Of a DNA stretch of 64,000 nucleotides, positions 45,322 to 57,793 are shown in pieces. This DNA comes from Macrocybe gigantea (taxonomy: Eukaryota; Basidiomycota; Agaricomycetes; Agaricales; Callistosporiaceae). The stretch is taken from NCBI GenBank assembly GCA_011319805.1, contig SJRY01000038.1, positions 62,001-126,000 on the forward strand, written 5' to 3'. The notes under the pieces were generated by a model. That model was not told where the DNA came from and did no database searches. It saw only the letters and a list, made by a program, of their open reading frames with translations. Made by a program: the position numbers and the translations under genes. The stretch's first letter is position 1. Each line of letters starts with the position of its first letter.

Positions 45322-47934
45322 TTACATCGCCAGTCCCTTGGTCCTCTTTCGCTCCTGATTTTCTCGAATCATCGCATTGATCATCGTTATCGCCGATGTT
45401 GCTGTCGCCGACCTTGCGCTTCTGCTTGACCCTTCCACGTCGCTACCAACTCGCGACAGAGCTTCTTGATATGCCTCGCGAAGGAGTTTTCCCGCGGTCC
45501 CGTCCAAAACCTGTTTGTCTGACCCATGTAAGCCGAGTGAGTATGCAGCTTTCATTCGAACCATGCATCGCTTCTGTTCGACTGCGGCATCAAGCATAGG
45601 CATCGGATAGTCCTGGCCGATGATACAACCAGCCTTTTCCTGTAATTCCAGGGGAGCAAGATGGGGCGTGTAAATGAACTTCCATGGAAAATGCGAAGGA
45701 CCGTTCAACCTTAGAAGTAAAGAATAAACAGTAGTAATCCTCACGTCGTCAGGGAACTCGGACAGTTCTGGACAGAATTTTCGAATAAGTTTGCCCGTTT
45801 TATCGTATTTCATCGGGAATGATTTTACGCCATAAACGCGGTCTGCAAGCAAAAACGTCAAGTATGGTCTTCCTTAAACCTGAACCATGCTCACAGTACT
45901 TGCTGTAGAATGCCGACGCGGATAACCCTGATAGATTGAAATAGAGCTGCCTTCGGCCGAACAGAGCATTAAAAAGACACAGGAGGAAAGTACTCACACA
46001 GCCAATTTCCAGGATTGGCACATGGATCCCAGTCAAGTAAGTATTCTGGTGATGGCAAGTGTCCGTCGCTGACGAGAGTGTGGACACGTCTCTAGTTTAT
46101 TCACCGTCGAATACTTCTGCGCCACGCTCCCAGGAAATATAGCATTGCCCTCGTGTGAGAAAACACTGCAAGGCGCTTGTTCAAAGGAAAATCCAAAACA
46201 GGAGAAATAGAACTCACAGCGACTGAATGCCTTGCTAGATGATGGATCCAACCCTCATGCCGGAGTTGACGCATGATAGCATCTATCCAGGGAAAGCCCG
46301 TTCGTCCTTCTTTCTGAAGGAAGAAACATAACGCGTCAGGGACCGTCCCAAAATACATGCAAAACATTACCCATGCCAAAAACCACCCTTCCGCCTGAGG
46401 ATCACCACTAGGACGCGGAACAACCTTCAGCCCACTTTCGTCAAATGTATCCTACAAGGAATAGTTGACTTCGTCCTCGGAGCAAATCAGGCGCCGCAAA
46501 CCTCTAGGTCCCAGTCAACGAATCTACCCGTATTCCCGTTTCGACTTATTGGAGCAGACTGAAAAATGGTGTCATACCGGCAAATGGAGTTTCCGCGCAT
46601 CTGTATAAAATGGGCTCCTTGCGCAAACTCGGCTGCATAGTACATCTCTCTGAAATAGAGTTGCCCTTCCAGATTTTCTGGTCCTTCCTAAAATTAATGA
46701 TGTGCAATTGTCTCGTTCTGATACCCTTACTCTTTGATGTCGCCTTGGCTTTGGCTTTGGCTTCGTCACCATGCCATTGAGCTAGGGTATCTCGCAAATG
46801 CCAGAAGAATTCATGAATGCCCAAACAACCAAATTTTAGATATGGAGAAAGTAGGGTTGTCTCCGGTGGATCAAACTCCGCAGGGCTCGTCTTGGGTTTG
46901 GAAAAAGAAGCCACACGATCACCATCAGCACAGTAAGCGGTTAATCGGCGCAATGCTTCTGATTCTCCGCCACGTATCGACGTGGTCGCATTCGATAAAC
47001 CGAGTTCTTTCAGGCTAGGGATCCCAAAATCACCATGAGGTCCTGTAATATTTTCTGATATTTCGTGAATTCGTTGCTGATTATGCGGAGGGTCTCTCAG
47101 AACTCTACCGTAACAAGTAATCTTTTCGATCCTTTGGCTGACATTCAGGTCAATGGTAGGTCCCGTGGAAAGATCCGCATCAAGTTTGAACGTCGAAAGG
47201 GTTATGTCGCCAGGCGAGGGAAATGAAGTCGGGGCTGGTAACGGACGAGGCGGTTCTGGAAGAGACTTGACAGCCTGCGAAAGGTAAGGATTCCCTGTAG
47301 AAGCACTGATGACCCCATGAGACGATTCTTACCGCATGCCAAGACGCCATAGAGGTGGTCGCCCTTCCGCTGTTCAATTTCACGGTCTCCTCTGGGTCGT
47401 ACAGAGTGTGGCCCAAGGCCGTTACAACTTTGACGCCTACTTCCGAAGCAATTTGATTGGTCTGATGGTCGCGGATCCTAGCGTATCCTGCCGTGTCTCT
47501 CTCATAGACGAGGTGGGAGATTCCCCATTCTTTGATGAGAAAAGGAATTATTACTTTAGGAGCCCCACGGACAACAAGGAGCTTCGACTGTGGATTAAGT
47601 CCCGTAAGAGAATCTGAAAGGTCCTGCATGCTCTCCAGAAGGAAGTTGAACCTAAGATGAAGCTTCAATTAACGCATATACTCATCCCATAATTAGTGCT
47701 TCACCGATTCACGCCTACGCGATGCGCGAAAACATATTCTGGGTCCAATATCCAGATCTACGCGTTTTCAGATGCCATGTGCGTGCCAAATTACCGCCAA
47801 TAATCGAGACTTACTGGATAGACGACGTGCGGCTGCAAGGAAAGAGCAGTGTGCAGGGCAGGAGAAGAATGGAACCGAAGGTCGGTCCGAAACCAGTAGA
47901 GCAAACGGATGCTTGAGCTCGGACCAGAAGACAT
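45322..47934 (-). CDS. (6-4) photolyase / animal-type cryptochrome
   Basis: FAD-dependent blue-light DNA repair enzyme or photoreceptor. Start ATG at 47934 leads to [20 protein letters not shown], the photolyase N-terminal domain. Next are [70 protein letters not shown] sequence near 46500, and [20 protein letters not shown] followed by ARHSVA. HHLARH carries the paired histidines characteristic of (6-4) photolyases and animal cryptochromes rather than CPD enzymes. [13 protein letters not shown], DWDP and [11 protein letters not shown] blocks follow, with [14 protein letters not shown] near the end and a Ser/Arg-rich tail. A Lys/Ala insert ([12 protein letters not shown]) interrupts the middle. 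Repair versus signalling cannot be separated from sequence alone. Confidence 0.92.
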
Positions 47935-48242
47935 ACGGTACTGCTAATCTATACAGGGTTTTTCTGTGATCTAGTAACGATATGATGGATAATAGAAAGG
48001 ATAATGAAACGTGAAATTCCGGGATTGCTCCCTGAACGAGCTACGAACAATGTAACATCATGTGACCCTCCATCTATAAATACCCACCAAGAGAAAAAAA
48101 AATACAACAGGATTGTCCTTGAAACCAGTCCATACACATGATGTGGGTTGCAACCAAAATGGGACCAGCTGGTATCTCGGTACCGGCGTGGACCAAGTAG
48201 TGCCACCGTCCAGGGCGCACACTCCACTAATGATAAAAATTG
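47935..48242 (-). promoter_or_regulatory. Promoter region of the photolyase gene
   Basis: About 310 bases between the WOPR gene's stop and the photolyase start, both on the minus strand. An AT-rich TATA-like TATAAATA element reads on the plus strand near 48075. No known light-response element was recognised. Confidence 0.3.
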
Positions 48243-49569
48243 TCAGAACCGTTGGCCACGAGCAGGCCCGTACATCCTGCCCGTCGATAGACGTTGAAGA
48301 ATTTGCTCGTCGACAGGATTTCTTCGGGCCCCCGTAGCATTTTGGAGGTATTCTAGAGGTACTAGTTGACCTCTCGGGTTTGCATGACCGGGATGGATCG
48401 CAGCACTCCCTGTGGTAGGAGATGGGGCGTGGGTGGCGTTCAGGAATGTAGGAGATAGCGTGTTTTGGCGGTCTGGAGACGAATTGAGGCAGAGATCGGA
48501 CAGAGCGGGCGGGGAAGGGCTTTTCATGTCGGCATCGTAGGGCGGCGTTCGAGAGGCATTATCAAGAGAAATCTGGGTGGTGGTACTCGAGTTACGACTG
48601 CTTCGCTGCCCTTTCCCCTGCGTCCGTGCGCTTCTAAACCATCCCTCTGGAATCTCAACATCTCCTATACCGGAAATCTGGTCAATAGTATCTAAAGCGT
48701 CTAGTTTTTGTTGGCTGAAATATGCAGCTAGTGTACGAATCAGTCAGTGTGCAAGGTGGCGGACAAGCAACTTACTCAAGTGCCACTTCCTGACAATTCC
48801 ATGTGCTCGATCTGCTGGTAGCGAGACATGAACGCTATAGGTCTGTTTGATTAGGCGTTCTGACTCGGATCTGTGCGACGACGAGTAAGCTGCTCCAGGA
48901 AGGCGAGAATATGATTGTTCACGTCTTCTGGAATCAGACATCTGAGGCAAAGAACAGTGGTTTCATGAGATTGAAGGCGTACCGCATTGTTTGAATCCAG
49001 GGAGTCACCGGATTCAAGAACTCGTCGGAAGTGTCCGACTCTTTTTGGTGGTAGAAAAGAAATTCCTGTGACACCTGTTCAGACTTCAGAAGTATCAGTG
49101 TACGGCTAGAACCACTTACATCTCGTACACCTAGAAGTGATCTTAATCTTTGATCGGCGATAGTGTCTGAAAAAAGGCGCACGTACGGCTGGGACCCCAG
49201 CCCATTCCATCCGTCCTTCTTGAGTGAATACGGGCCAAAGCTTCGTAAGAATCGTTTTTCCTTACCATCTTTCCATACCCAATCCAGTGGGTTCGCTATT
49301 GGCACCACGCTCCTCCCTTGAAACAAATCGGATTCCTTGAGGAAAAATTGCAGCTGCAGCGAAGCAGCACGTGGGACTCACCATACATAGACATTTCCTG
49401 GGACGATAGCTCTCCGCTCTTCCGCATCTAGTCGTCGAGTTATTAAGGGAAGCCGATTAGTCGCAACACCGTGGAATATATGTAGAGCATCTCGCGTCGA
49501 CCGCACGCGGACATTCTGCAGAGTAGGCCTCTGCATGGCGGTAGAAGGGGTATGGGCGACGAACTGCAT
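48243..49569 (-). CDS. WOPR-domain (Gti1/Pac2) transcriptional regulator
   Basis: Fungal-specific DNA-binding family that includes Wor1, Ryp1, Sge1 and Pac2, switches of morphology and development. Start ATG at 49569. The first WOPR half reads TLQNVRVRSTRDALHIFHGV, RLPLITRRLDAEERRAIVPG and NVYVWEERG. After introns come ERWTDGMGWGPSRVRD and EFLFYHQKESD. The second half has RLIKQTYSVHVSLPADRAHG and RKWHLS then AYFSQQKLDALDTIDQI. The C-terminal third is Pro/Ser-rich and disordered. The splice pattern (49 and 56 nt introns among others) joins these blocks in frame. Target genes are unknown. Confidence 0.87.
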
Positions 49570-49644
49570 CTTGGAGGATTCTGATGACCCTTAGTTCTGA
49601 AAGGCATATAACTCAGTGGTCCCTGTAATATATCGAGGTCAAGG

Positions 49645-50882
49645 TTACCATGCCAAGAAGCATAGGGATGGGGTCGGGAAAAATTGCGTACCCAGAAAGC
49701 GCCGATTGAGTTTGACCTTTTTATTGATTTGACCACATGCAACACCGTTCGAAGACTGAAACCCAACGTAAATTAGTCCGCATTCTCACGCAAGCATCAT
49801 TCGAGAACAGGACATTATTCTCGGCTTACCTCGCTTGCAGAATGGAGCGAGGAAGATCTGTAGAGCATGATTCCCTTGTACCTTATTCGTACCTGAGAAC
49901 CGTGTAAAGGCAAATGCTGACTCTAACCTTATCCATCAAGAATCGGAGGTTATCTCATCAATGATCTTCATGAATGAAAGCAACTGAAGAGCATAATCAA
50001 ACTGTAAATCTAATTGCTCACCCGATTCGTTGGGCAACCAGTGGCTAGCCCTCGTAAACTCCGATTTGTAGTGACGGTTCAAGTCACAGAAAGCCAGATG
50101 CGCAGTTACATCGCGACCGTTGTCCATGTGAAGCGCGCATACGGGTTGACCCATCAGGTCTCCCACAGTTTCCATCCGTGTTGAAAGCGAATTAGAGACC
50201 AAAAGCCAATGACTCTTCGCCGCGAATGATGGAACACGTATCTCGTGCCAACGATGGCATGTGAGTGTTCAGACGGCGGTTGCAAAGGGGAATTGTACCC
50301 GTGAGTAGAGCCCCGAAACCGACTTCAATGTGTATTTGGGGCCGGGATATATGGCCATCATATCAATCAATCCTGGGTCCATGGAGAATGTATCTAATGT
50401 GTGGCATCTAGATCATAAAATCACCTGGGAATTGAATTCACTAGGAAAAATCTACCAGGATTGGAATCGTTTTACGCACAGTCTGTGGGTGCGTTTCGAT
50501 TCATCAACGCCAGCGCCAGTCTGAAACGGGTGGCCAATTCCTAACCTCACAGCTATGCCGGCCGACATCTATCACCGATAATCAGGAAAAGACGTGAGGT
50601 GTAATCACGAAGCCTGAAAGGAATGCAGCGATCTTTTGAACGAGTACACTTACTTGAACTTCATCCTCCGAACCGGTAACACTGAGTTGAACTTTCCAAT
50701 ATATCGGTTCGGTTTGGACATTCTCAAATTACGGGATGCGCCTGCGAATTTGACTCTCAGTGGAATCGTGGGATGTCGACGTCGCCGTTCCCGGATTTCC
50801 GTGTCATTAATCTCAGGACCGCCGTCGAGTTGGATTAGTCGAGTGCAGATAGCCGAAAGTTCTTTTTGGAAAGTCGTCCACG
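49645..50882 (-). CDS. Unrecognised protein, gene model incomplete
   Basis: I do not recognise this protein. Coding character is suggested by protein-like sequence on several exons: TTFQKELSAICTRLIQLDGG, EIRERRRRHPTIPLRVKFAG, WKVQLSVTGSEDEVQ, LTCHRWHEIRVPSFAAKSHW, LLVSNSLSTRMETVGDLMGQ, VCALHMDNGRDVTAHLAFCD and LQFDYALQLLSFMKIIDE. The donors GTAAGTG after DEVQ and GTAAGCC near 49828, and matching AG acceptors, support splicing. The 5' end is unresolved; an in-frame stop lies just upstream of TTFQKEL, so an earlier exon is needed. A base may be missing near 50698. The 3' end is the first stop after the last readable exon (49645). It sits tightly between the WOPR and J-protein genes on the same strand. 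Confidence 0.45.
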
Positions 50883-51479
50883 CTGCCGCTCAAGCTTCAG
50901 CGAAGTCCGAGGAGGTATGGACATGGACTGAGAAATGTTGGAGCGCCGGATCACCAATTGCTGCCATATCCAAGGTGCGAGCGAACAAGAAGAAACTAGG
51001 GTTGGGAATTGTGATATGTGAGTAAGTGGGACCATACGGATTGCGAAGTGGATGATGGAAACCATGGGTTGCAAAAGAGAAACTGAAGGGGCGGCCCGGA
51101 ATACTTCTTGAAAACGTCAACAGGGTAGTCTTTCTGTTTCTAGAACGTGATGCGTGTGTGAACGTGAATGTAGAGAAAGATGCAGACACAGATGGACAAT
51201 CAAAACCGAAAGATTGGCGGTGAGGATGCAACGTATGGGGTGAGTTCTATCGGCTGGACAATGTCGATAAGAAGGGAATAGGCATTGCCACTTGGCCCGA
51301 GGCAAGCTCGAAATCCACTCCATTCTACAACGAGGTGACCATCTGTTCGGATAATACAGGCATTGCAATGGTGAGCGTAGATTAAGCGACTCGTAGAGAC
51401 AGAATAATTATTTGTAGAGTAATCACGGCACAGCATGTTCTACAGAGATTTCATGAGGTCACGAAGACAGAATTGGAGT

Positions 51480-53788
51480 TCATGGCGCACCTGCGAGCGG
51501 CAAAACCACGGGTGTCTCGTCCGGTATTTCGGCGTAGTGCAGCCGGTCACGGAATTCATAACGAATTCTCAAAGATTTTTGGGCGAAGGGTGCAACATCC
51601 CAGAACCCTTGCAGCCCGGACTATTGCCACGACGTTACGTTAGCGGTTTCAGCCGTGTTACTGAGTTAGATACCTTTGTCTGATCCCCAGGAATATACAG
51701 CTGTGAATTTCGCACTAATGCTTGCAATGGTATTGTAACATCTATCACAAGATCTTTCGCGTCTACGTCCACGTCATGCACGCCGTATGAAGCTTCTACT
51801 ATTATGAGACCTGGGGCGATGATCAGCATGCGCGAATTAACCCGAGTGTGCAGAAATGACCATCTTTCAATATTTCCGCTTGCTTGGATTTTCGGGCGGC
51901 GTCTTTTAGGAGGTTCGCGATGACGTCTCGTTCCCTTCGACTTTCCGAATCCTCAGCTAATGATTTCTTTGCAGCGCGAATCTTACTGCCAAAAAAAAAA
52001 AATTGAGCTCCTCTCCGCTGAACGGTCCAGGAAGAGAAGGTAACTCACGCAAGGCGATGTATCCGCCGGCGGGGTTTGATAATAAATTGATGGCCCAGAA
52101 GCAAAAGGGTGGAAGGTATAACCACGGTCCAAAGGGCGATCTCGGCATCATACTCCGAGGAGAGAATGACAGGGACCCCATAACGTTGTTCGAGATAAAT
52201 AAGCCTGTATATCCCATGTAAGTCGCGAAACACTGTTTCAGAGCTGACATGAACAGACTCTAAGTTTAGTATCACTCCAGCTTGCGTCAGGTGTGTTGAT
52301 GCAGTGAACTCTGTGTCCGTCTTGTTTGACCAAGATCCGCCGAACATCCACGAAAGACCGGTCAGACTCAGTTCCACCCCCATTTTGAACGTGGTCTGAA
52401 GTTCAGAGAAAGTGATACTCCACTCGCCGATCAATTTAGGCAATAGGGTTTGAAACGAGAGACCTATTGTACGCTGAGTGACGCCCGAAGCCAACCCGCT
52501 GACAGACGGGATATCGTTGGATGGAGGATCAGAACGTGGTCCAAAGTGAAACGGAGCGGGGGATCGCAGAAGAAAAGAGAAACGTGGGATGCGACCGACA
52601 TGCAATTCCAAGATAGCTTGCTCGAAGCGCTGACGGAAAAGCTTTCTGGTGACAGCTATTGTACAGTTGGGAGGGAAAATGCGGCGCCCTAGCACCGTTT
52701 TAGCCGCGATGAGAGTCCCGTTGTCCTCATATGTGCCATTTAATTCGAGGCGCTGGGGATTCAGCAGCGACAGCGAAGCCTGCGATGGCCATCAGATGCA
52801 GTAAGGTCTGGTGGGAACAACACATACACACCTCTGTCGTAAAACGAGGAGAAAACTGATGCCGCAAAGTCCCGGATAGATTGAAGGAGGACGCTGAGCC
52901 TTCGCGAGTGATACGCGGTGCGAAGGCCACGGAGGTACTAGGAGTCAGGCTTTTCTGAACCTTGTCGTCAGGTGCCAAGAATGAATAAGAAAAACAAACT
53001 TACCTTCACGCTGTGCTCGAGCTGAAATTTCACAGCCTTGACACCTTGCAAACGATGAACAAGTTGCTGCGGCCAACTGTCGAGGGGGTCACCGGTATAA
53101 GGCTCGAACAGTCGATCAGCTAAGACGACGCAAGACAGTGATCCTCTTGGAGAGATTTGCTCGTCACGCTCCCTGCGTAAGAACTCAAATTTTGCATGAC
53201 GTAGAATAGTTCTAAGCTAGAAGGCAACGTCAGAGCGAATGCGACACTCAATGCGTTCGTCACGTACTTCGTCGGTGGACTTTGATCGAAGTTCGGCAGG
53301 CCAGTTGAGTTTCAAACCATCATTTCCTACGAAACCGTCAAAAGGTAACTAGACCACGAGGAACTGCGATGCCAACCTAAGGTGTCATAAACCTCTCTGT
53401 TCCTCCATCAACATCGTCTTTAAAGAATACTTTTGGTAAACTTTACCGCATAAACGGATCAGAGAGTACTGAGCGCGTACGTTAGCAGCGAATATAGTAA
53501 GGCCTGGGGCAGCTGACCTTGATACGCCTTCTGTATTTCGAGGAACCTCTTAGTGGCGATTTCTTTAGTCGACTCATCGCGTTGCTTGTCCGGGTGGAAT
53601 ATGAGAGAGAGATGTCTGTATCGGTCATTTATCTCGCTCAGGGAGGCACCTCTGTTGACATTGAGAACAGAACTGGATTAACAAATACCGTTCATGTTGT
53701 GTCCGATAGAAGGAAGACAGGGCTATGCGCACTATAAGAAGTCCTTCTCTTGAGCGGTTGCATTAGGCTCCGGCTGATCCATGGTCAT
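51480..53788 (-). CDS. DNAJC11: DNAJC11-like J-domain protein with DUF3395
   Basis: J-protein of the mitochondrial outer membrane/MICOS-associated type. Start ATG at 53788 (MTMDQPEPNATAQEKDFL). The J domain follows: SLSEINDRYRHLSLIFHPDK with the HPD motif, then KRFLEIQKAYQ and VLSDPFMREVYDTLG. The middle is beta-rich, typical of the family (GVELSLTGLSWMFGGSWSNK; LGRRIFPPNCTIAVTRK). The C-terminal DUF3395 carries DLVIDVTIPLQALVRNSQLY followed by LQGFWDVAPFAQKSLRIRYE and ends VVLPLAGAP. Short introns were traced for the J-domain and C-terminal exons. The junction after EKDFL does not join cleanly, so the first intron or the local sequence is uncertain. Confidence 0.85.
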
Positions 53789-53969
53789 TTCATCACCAAA
53801 ACAGCTGCAGAGCCGGGTACGAAGCAAAGAGGATGAATCCGAGCCACTCTCTCGTCCAAGTTCGCCTCGGCAGACTGGCTTAGAACACGCACTATCACGT
53901 GGCACAAAATTTCTCGTCACATGATTGTAAGGACGCGTCGCGTGCCATGTATACGATTAGAGGTATATA

Positions 53970-56074
53970 TCACTCGGTTCTCATGCTATTCTCATTCTCT
54001 GCCAGAAAATCTTTCACTTTTTTCCAAATTTTGACAACGCCTGTCCCGATACTGCGATCTCATTAGCACACAGTGCAGAAGAGAGTGGCAAATCACAAAC
54101 TTCGCGTTTTGGACGTCTTCCGTCTTCACCCACATCGCACCCGCTGGTGTCTCAGTAGACTGGCCTTCATCGTGCCGTATTTTCGATCCTGCCTTCTTCC
54201 TTGAAGGATTTTCAAAGAGGCCCACGACTTCTGGTCTGAGCTTTGGTGGAGAGTCTCCACCTTCCAGAACAACGAGCTGAACCCTATAGGTTTTCCTTAT
54301 ATGAGAAAAGACGTGGACGACATCTCCGACGAGGCATGTCCCCGTGATATAGAAATCATCCCCATCTAAAGTGAGACTGCTGGCGCTCCGCGAATCTGCA
54401 ACCCGCAAGGTAGGTTCAAGGAGATCGGAAAGAATCTCATTCGGTATACGGGACAGTGCCTTCCGGGAGGTTTTGCCAGTGGGTAACTGTGATGAAGGAA
54501 ACTCAAAAAGACCGGCCAACAGCCCTACAGAGCCAGCAATTCAACACCAGGAAATGAAGAAAGCAGGAAGACAAGCAGAAAAATCGTCACCTGTTTTGGG
54601 TCTCCGAACAAGTAGGAACCATCTCTGTTTTGGCTGTGCTTTTGGGGACCACTGCACAACATTTACAATATCTAGCTCCTCTCGTGGCTTCTTGCGATCA
54701 GCTTTCATAGGGTATGCCGTCACTGTGATGGACTCCGGTAGAGGTGCACAGATTGTACATATATCTTCAATGTCGAACACGTCACGGGGCTAAGGATCTG
54801 TAAGACGAGGGACAGGCGAAAGTGTTAATGCTCACCGGGGTCTCCGAAGACGCTGAGCGATTGGTTTGATCATATGCCCGACACCAGGAACGAATCGGAC
54901 ATATATCACAGCCTGGATCACGCACCTTACACACGGTGCTTCCGAGCTCAATTAAGGCTTGGTTGACGTCGCCGGGAAACTGCCCTTCTGTCAATGACGG
55001 AGGTAAGTCAAATCATGTGAATAAAGTCACACGATCGGCGTCCGCGCACCATCAGTCTGTACCAATTCCGTCGCCGCTGCCCACAACACGTCAAGAGTCG
55101 TTTTTGACTTCGGAGGAGCGTGCAGAGTTAAAACTCTACTCAATAATCGGTGTACATTCCCATCTAGCTGTATCAACAACTGCGTCAGAAGGGCATGTGG
55201 ATATAAGGGAGAAAAGCTGGACATACGACAGCTGCCTTTTCCCCGTATGCAATGGAACAAATCGCTCCTGCGCTGTAGCGTCCAATTCCGGGAATATGCT
55301 CTTGCATGTCTTTCGCGTTATCCGGTAATCTCCCATTAAACTCTTTGACAGCTTTTTTGGCGCCCTCGAGGAGCCGGCTAGCCTCGAATAATAACCGAGG
55401 CCTTTCCACAACGCATTGACAGTATCAGTATTTGAGCACGCCTGATGGTGGTCAGCAGATTGATATCAAAGCAAGTAAGGTTTCACGCACTAGATCCCGA
55501 ATCGTTGGGAATCTGGGGTGGGCGCTTCAGATATCTCCCTGCAGATCGGAAATTGGAACACACTTCTCCATCCAACGATTGTAATATGGAATAACAGTGG
55601 CTACTTGGGTTTGCTGCAGCATTATTTCCGACACCCACACCTGGGAACGCCTTTCAGCTGACGTCCTATGGGAAGTATTAGAACGGATTACTTCATAAGC
55701 TCTCTGAGAGCGTTCATCAGCGCTCAGTGAAGTGTCATATGGCCGCCTCCAAGGCATGCCTCGAGACGCATGGACGGTGGCATACCATTCAAGCAGAGCT
55801 AGCCTGATATGCTCCCAAACCGGATGTTATGGGAAGATCGGGCGTGAACAAACGACATGCTCATGTTCACTAACGGAGTATCACCAGGGACTGGTTGTCC
55901 ATCAGCTATGTGGTTTGTTTTGTGCTTTTTATGGGACCTGCGTGACTCGTCTTGAGGGGGTTTGCGGGGTTCGCTCTCGGAGCACGAGTGGCCAGGGATG
56001 TAGTCGTCTGAGTCGCTCTCCGCCGATGAAAAATGCTGGCTTGTCAGGGCCGAGTTTAACGCGCGTTTTGGCAT
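53970..56074 (-). CDS. MUTYH: A/G-specific adenine DNA glycosylase (MutY/MUTYH)
   Basis: Removes adenine mispaired with 8-oxoguanine. Start ATG at 56074 gives a basic, Ser-rich N-terminus ([31 protein letters not shown]). The catalytic domain has [40 protein letters not shown] (Glu of the MutY active site), the helix-hairpin-helix [20 protein letters not shown], and [12 protein letters not shown] with the catalytic Asp. The iron-sulphur cluster cysteines are [17 protein letters not shown]. The C-terminal NUDIX-like 8-oxoG recognition domain spans about 53970-54780 ([24 protein letters not shown]) and ends ENENSMRTE. The join between the N-terminal exon and [20 protein letters not shown] is not clean. 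Confidence 0.92.
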
Positions 56075-56389
56075 GACAAAGAAGTCTGGAATGAAGGGCT
56101 GGGACGCGTAGACACGTCCTTGGTAGTACAAGGCATCGAAAATTGGAAACCAAATACACGAAGGCGCCGAGTTATTTGGCTCTGTGTATATGTGATCAAT
56201 TTAACGCACGTGGAGGCCACATGGCACAATTGAATGGGGCCGATCGTACAATGACCGTAAATTTACAGGACTCCCTCGAATGATGGGGGCCTCCGGAAAG
56301 GCCACCATGTCTGCAAACCACCTGGTCAGTTACCGCCATCTGCTTCACACATAAATTCCTCTCATTCCGTTTCAGGATCCAGCCCACGA
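56075..56389. promoter_or_regulatory. Divergent region between MUTYH and the F-box gene
   Basis: About 315 bases between two divergently transcribed genes, expected to contain both promoters. The 5' exon of the F-box gene may reach into it. No definite element was recognised. Confidence 0.35.
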
Positions 56390-57793
56390 TTGTCGCTGCC
56401 TCTCAACATGAATTCCAAACGCTCATCGTGCCTCGATGATCGTCCCTGCAGGAGTCCTCAACGGTCGTCCTCATATACGAACGAGATATTTCACGCCACG
56501 AGCTGCGCGTCTCTGTCTGCCACGTATGCCATGAAACCACTCCCCATCACCTCACGTCTCGGATTCCTCAAGAACTTTATGACGAATTCATCGCGCACCT
56601 TCGTTTCACAACAGCCAGCCTACGTAGTTGCAGCACGGTCTGCAGGGCCTGGCTTCCGACTTGCCGACAATACCTCTTTATGACTACGAGCATGACTCCA
56701 GATTTCGCCGCCTTCATTTCGTCGTCGCCCCACGCGATGCAAACAATTGCGCCGTTCATTCGCAGCGTTGGGTTAGGTGGTGCCTGGATTGAAGAACACC
56801 GCACACGGTTCGACACTGTCACGTTTATGCTTCAGAACCTGGAAAGCCTTCGCGGTCTCGTCTTGGAGACGTGGCATTGGGATTTCCTTAGCAGAACCTC
56901 GCAAGGGCTCTTGCTGAACGGCGCAGCCAAACTTTCCACGAAGCTGACTCGCCTCCATATGAGGTATATCAGATTCCCGTCGTTCAGCATGCTTGCCACC
57001 TTCATGTCCACTTTGCCATTGCTGGAAGACTTGGAGTTTGACAACGTGACATGGAATGTGAGCGACTGTCCGTCGGATCAGTCCCTGAAAGACAATAATC
57101 CATCGCCTTGTCCTTTATTTTCTCTCAAGCGGTTGAGCATTCGGTCTTGCTTAATTTCGCCCATTCTTCTTTGGCTATATGGCAGCGCCCTCTTGCCAGA
57201 AGCGCCACCTCCGACAAGCCTATATGTCCTCTCGCTTCCCGAGATTCTGCCCACGGATCTCAAGGTGGTCGGTCCGCTGTTGCGCGTTTTAGGACGATCC
57301 TTAGCGCATTTGACGTTAGGTTTTCTATCCCATGCATTTGATTACCCTGTTGTTCATGGTGCGCGTCCATTGTTCCCACCTGAGTACCGCGGTTGATTCA
57401 TTCCCACTTTGTGTAGAGATCTCCGCCAATATCGACCTATCCTATAACACGGAACTACGCACGTTTCACATACATGATATCACGCTTTACCAATTCCCGC
57501 CCGCAAACCCTTCCTCCTTTCGGCCTTATGGATGGCTGGTGCCTGTCATCTCAAGCATCAGCTCCGAATACGTGACAGAGTTGCTTCTCGTTATGTGGCT
57601 CAGCGCCGAATCCCAAATGGATCTGCTTGATTGGCCGGCCTTATCTGACGCCTTAGATCAGCCACCCTTGGCGAATCTCAGGAAGCTTGCATTCCAAGTT
57701 TCGGGCTTAAGCGGCGACAAAGCCGCCGTCCAGAAATGGTTCGATGCACGGGTCCCAAATCACCGCGCTCTTCAAATCGGGTTCCCCGACTAA
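56390..57793 (+). CDS. F-box protein, Agaricomycete type, 5' end uncertain
   Basis: Likely SCF ubiquitin-ligase substrate adaptor from a lineage-expanded family. The F-box reads LTSRIPQELYDEFIAHL, then SLRSCSTVCRAWLPTCRQYL. A long region with leucine-rich pattern follows (TKLTRLHMRYIRFPSFSMLA; LPLLEDLEFDNVTWNV; SLKRLSIRSCLISPILLWLY). An intron 57360-57416 joins DYPVVH to EISANIDLSYNTELRTFHIH. The end is ANLRKLAFQVSGLSG and ALQIGFPD. The F-box frame has no ATG before 56680 without meeting a stop, and the ATG at 56390 is in another frame, so either a 5' exon is missing from the model or a base is lost near 56540. Target unknown. Confidence 0.72.
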
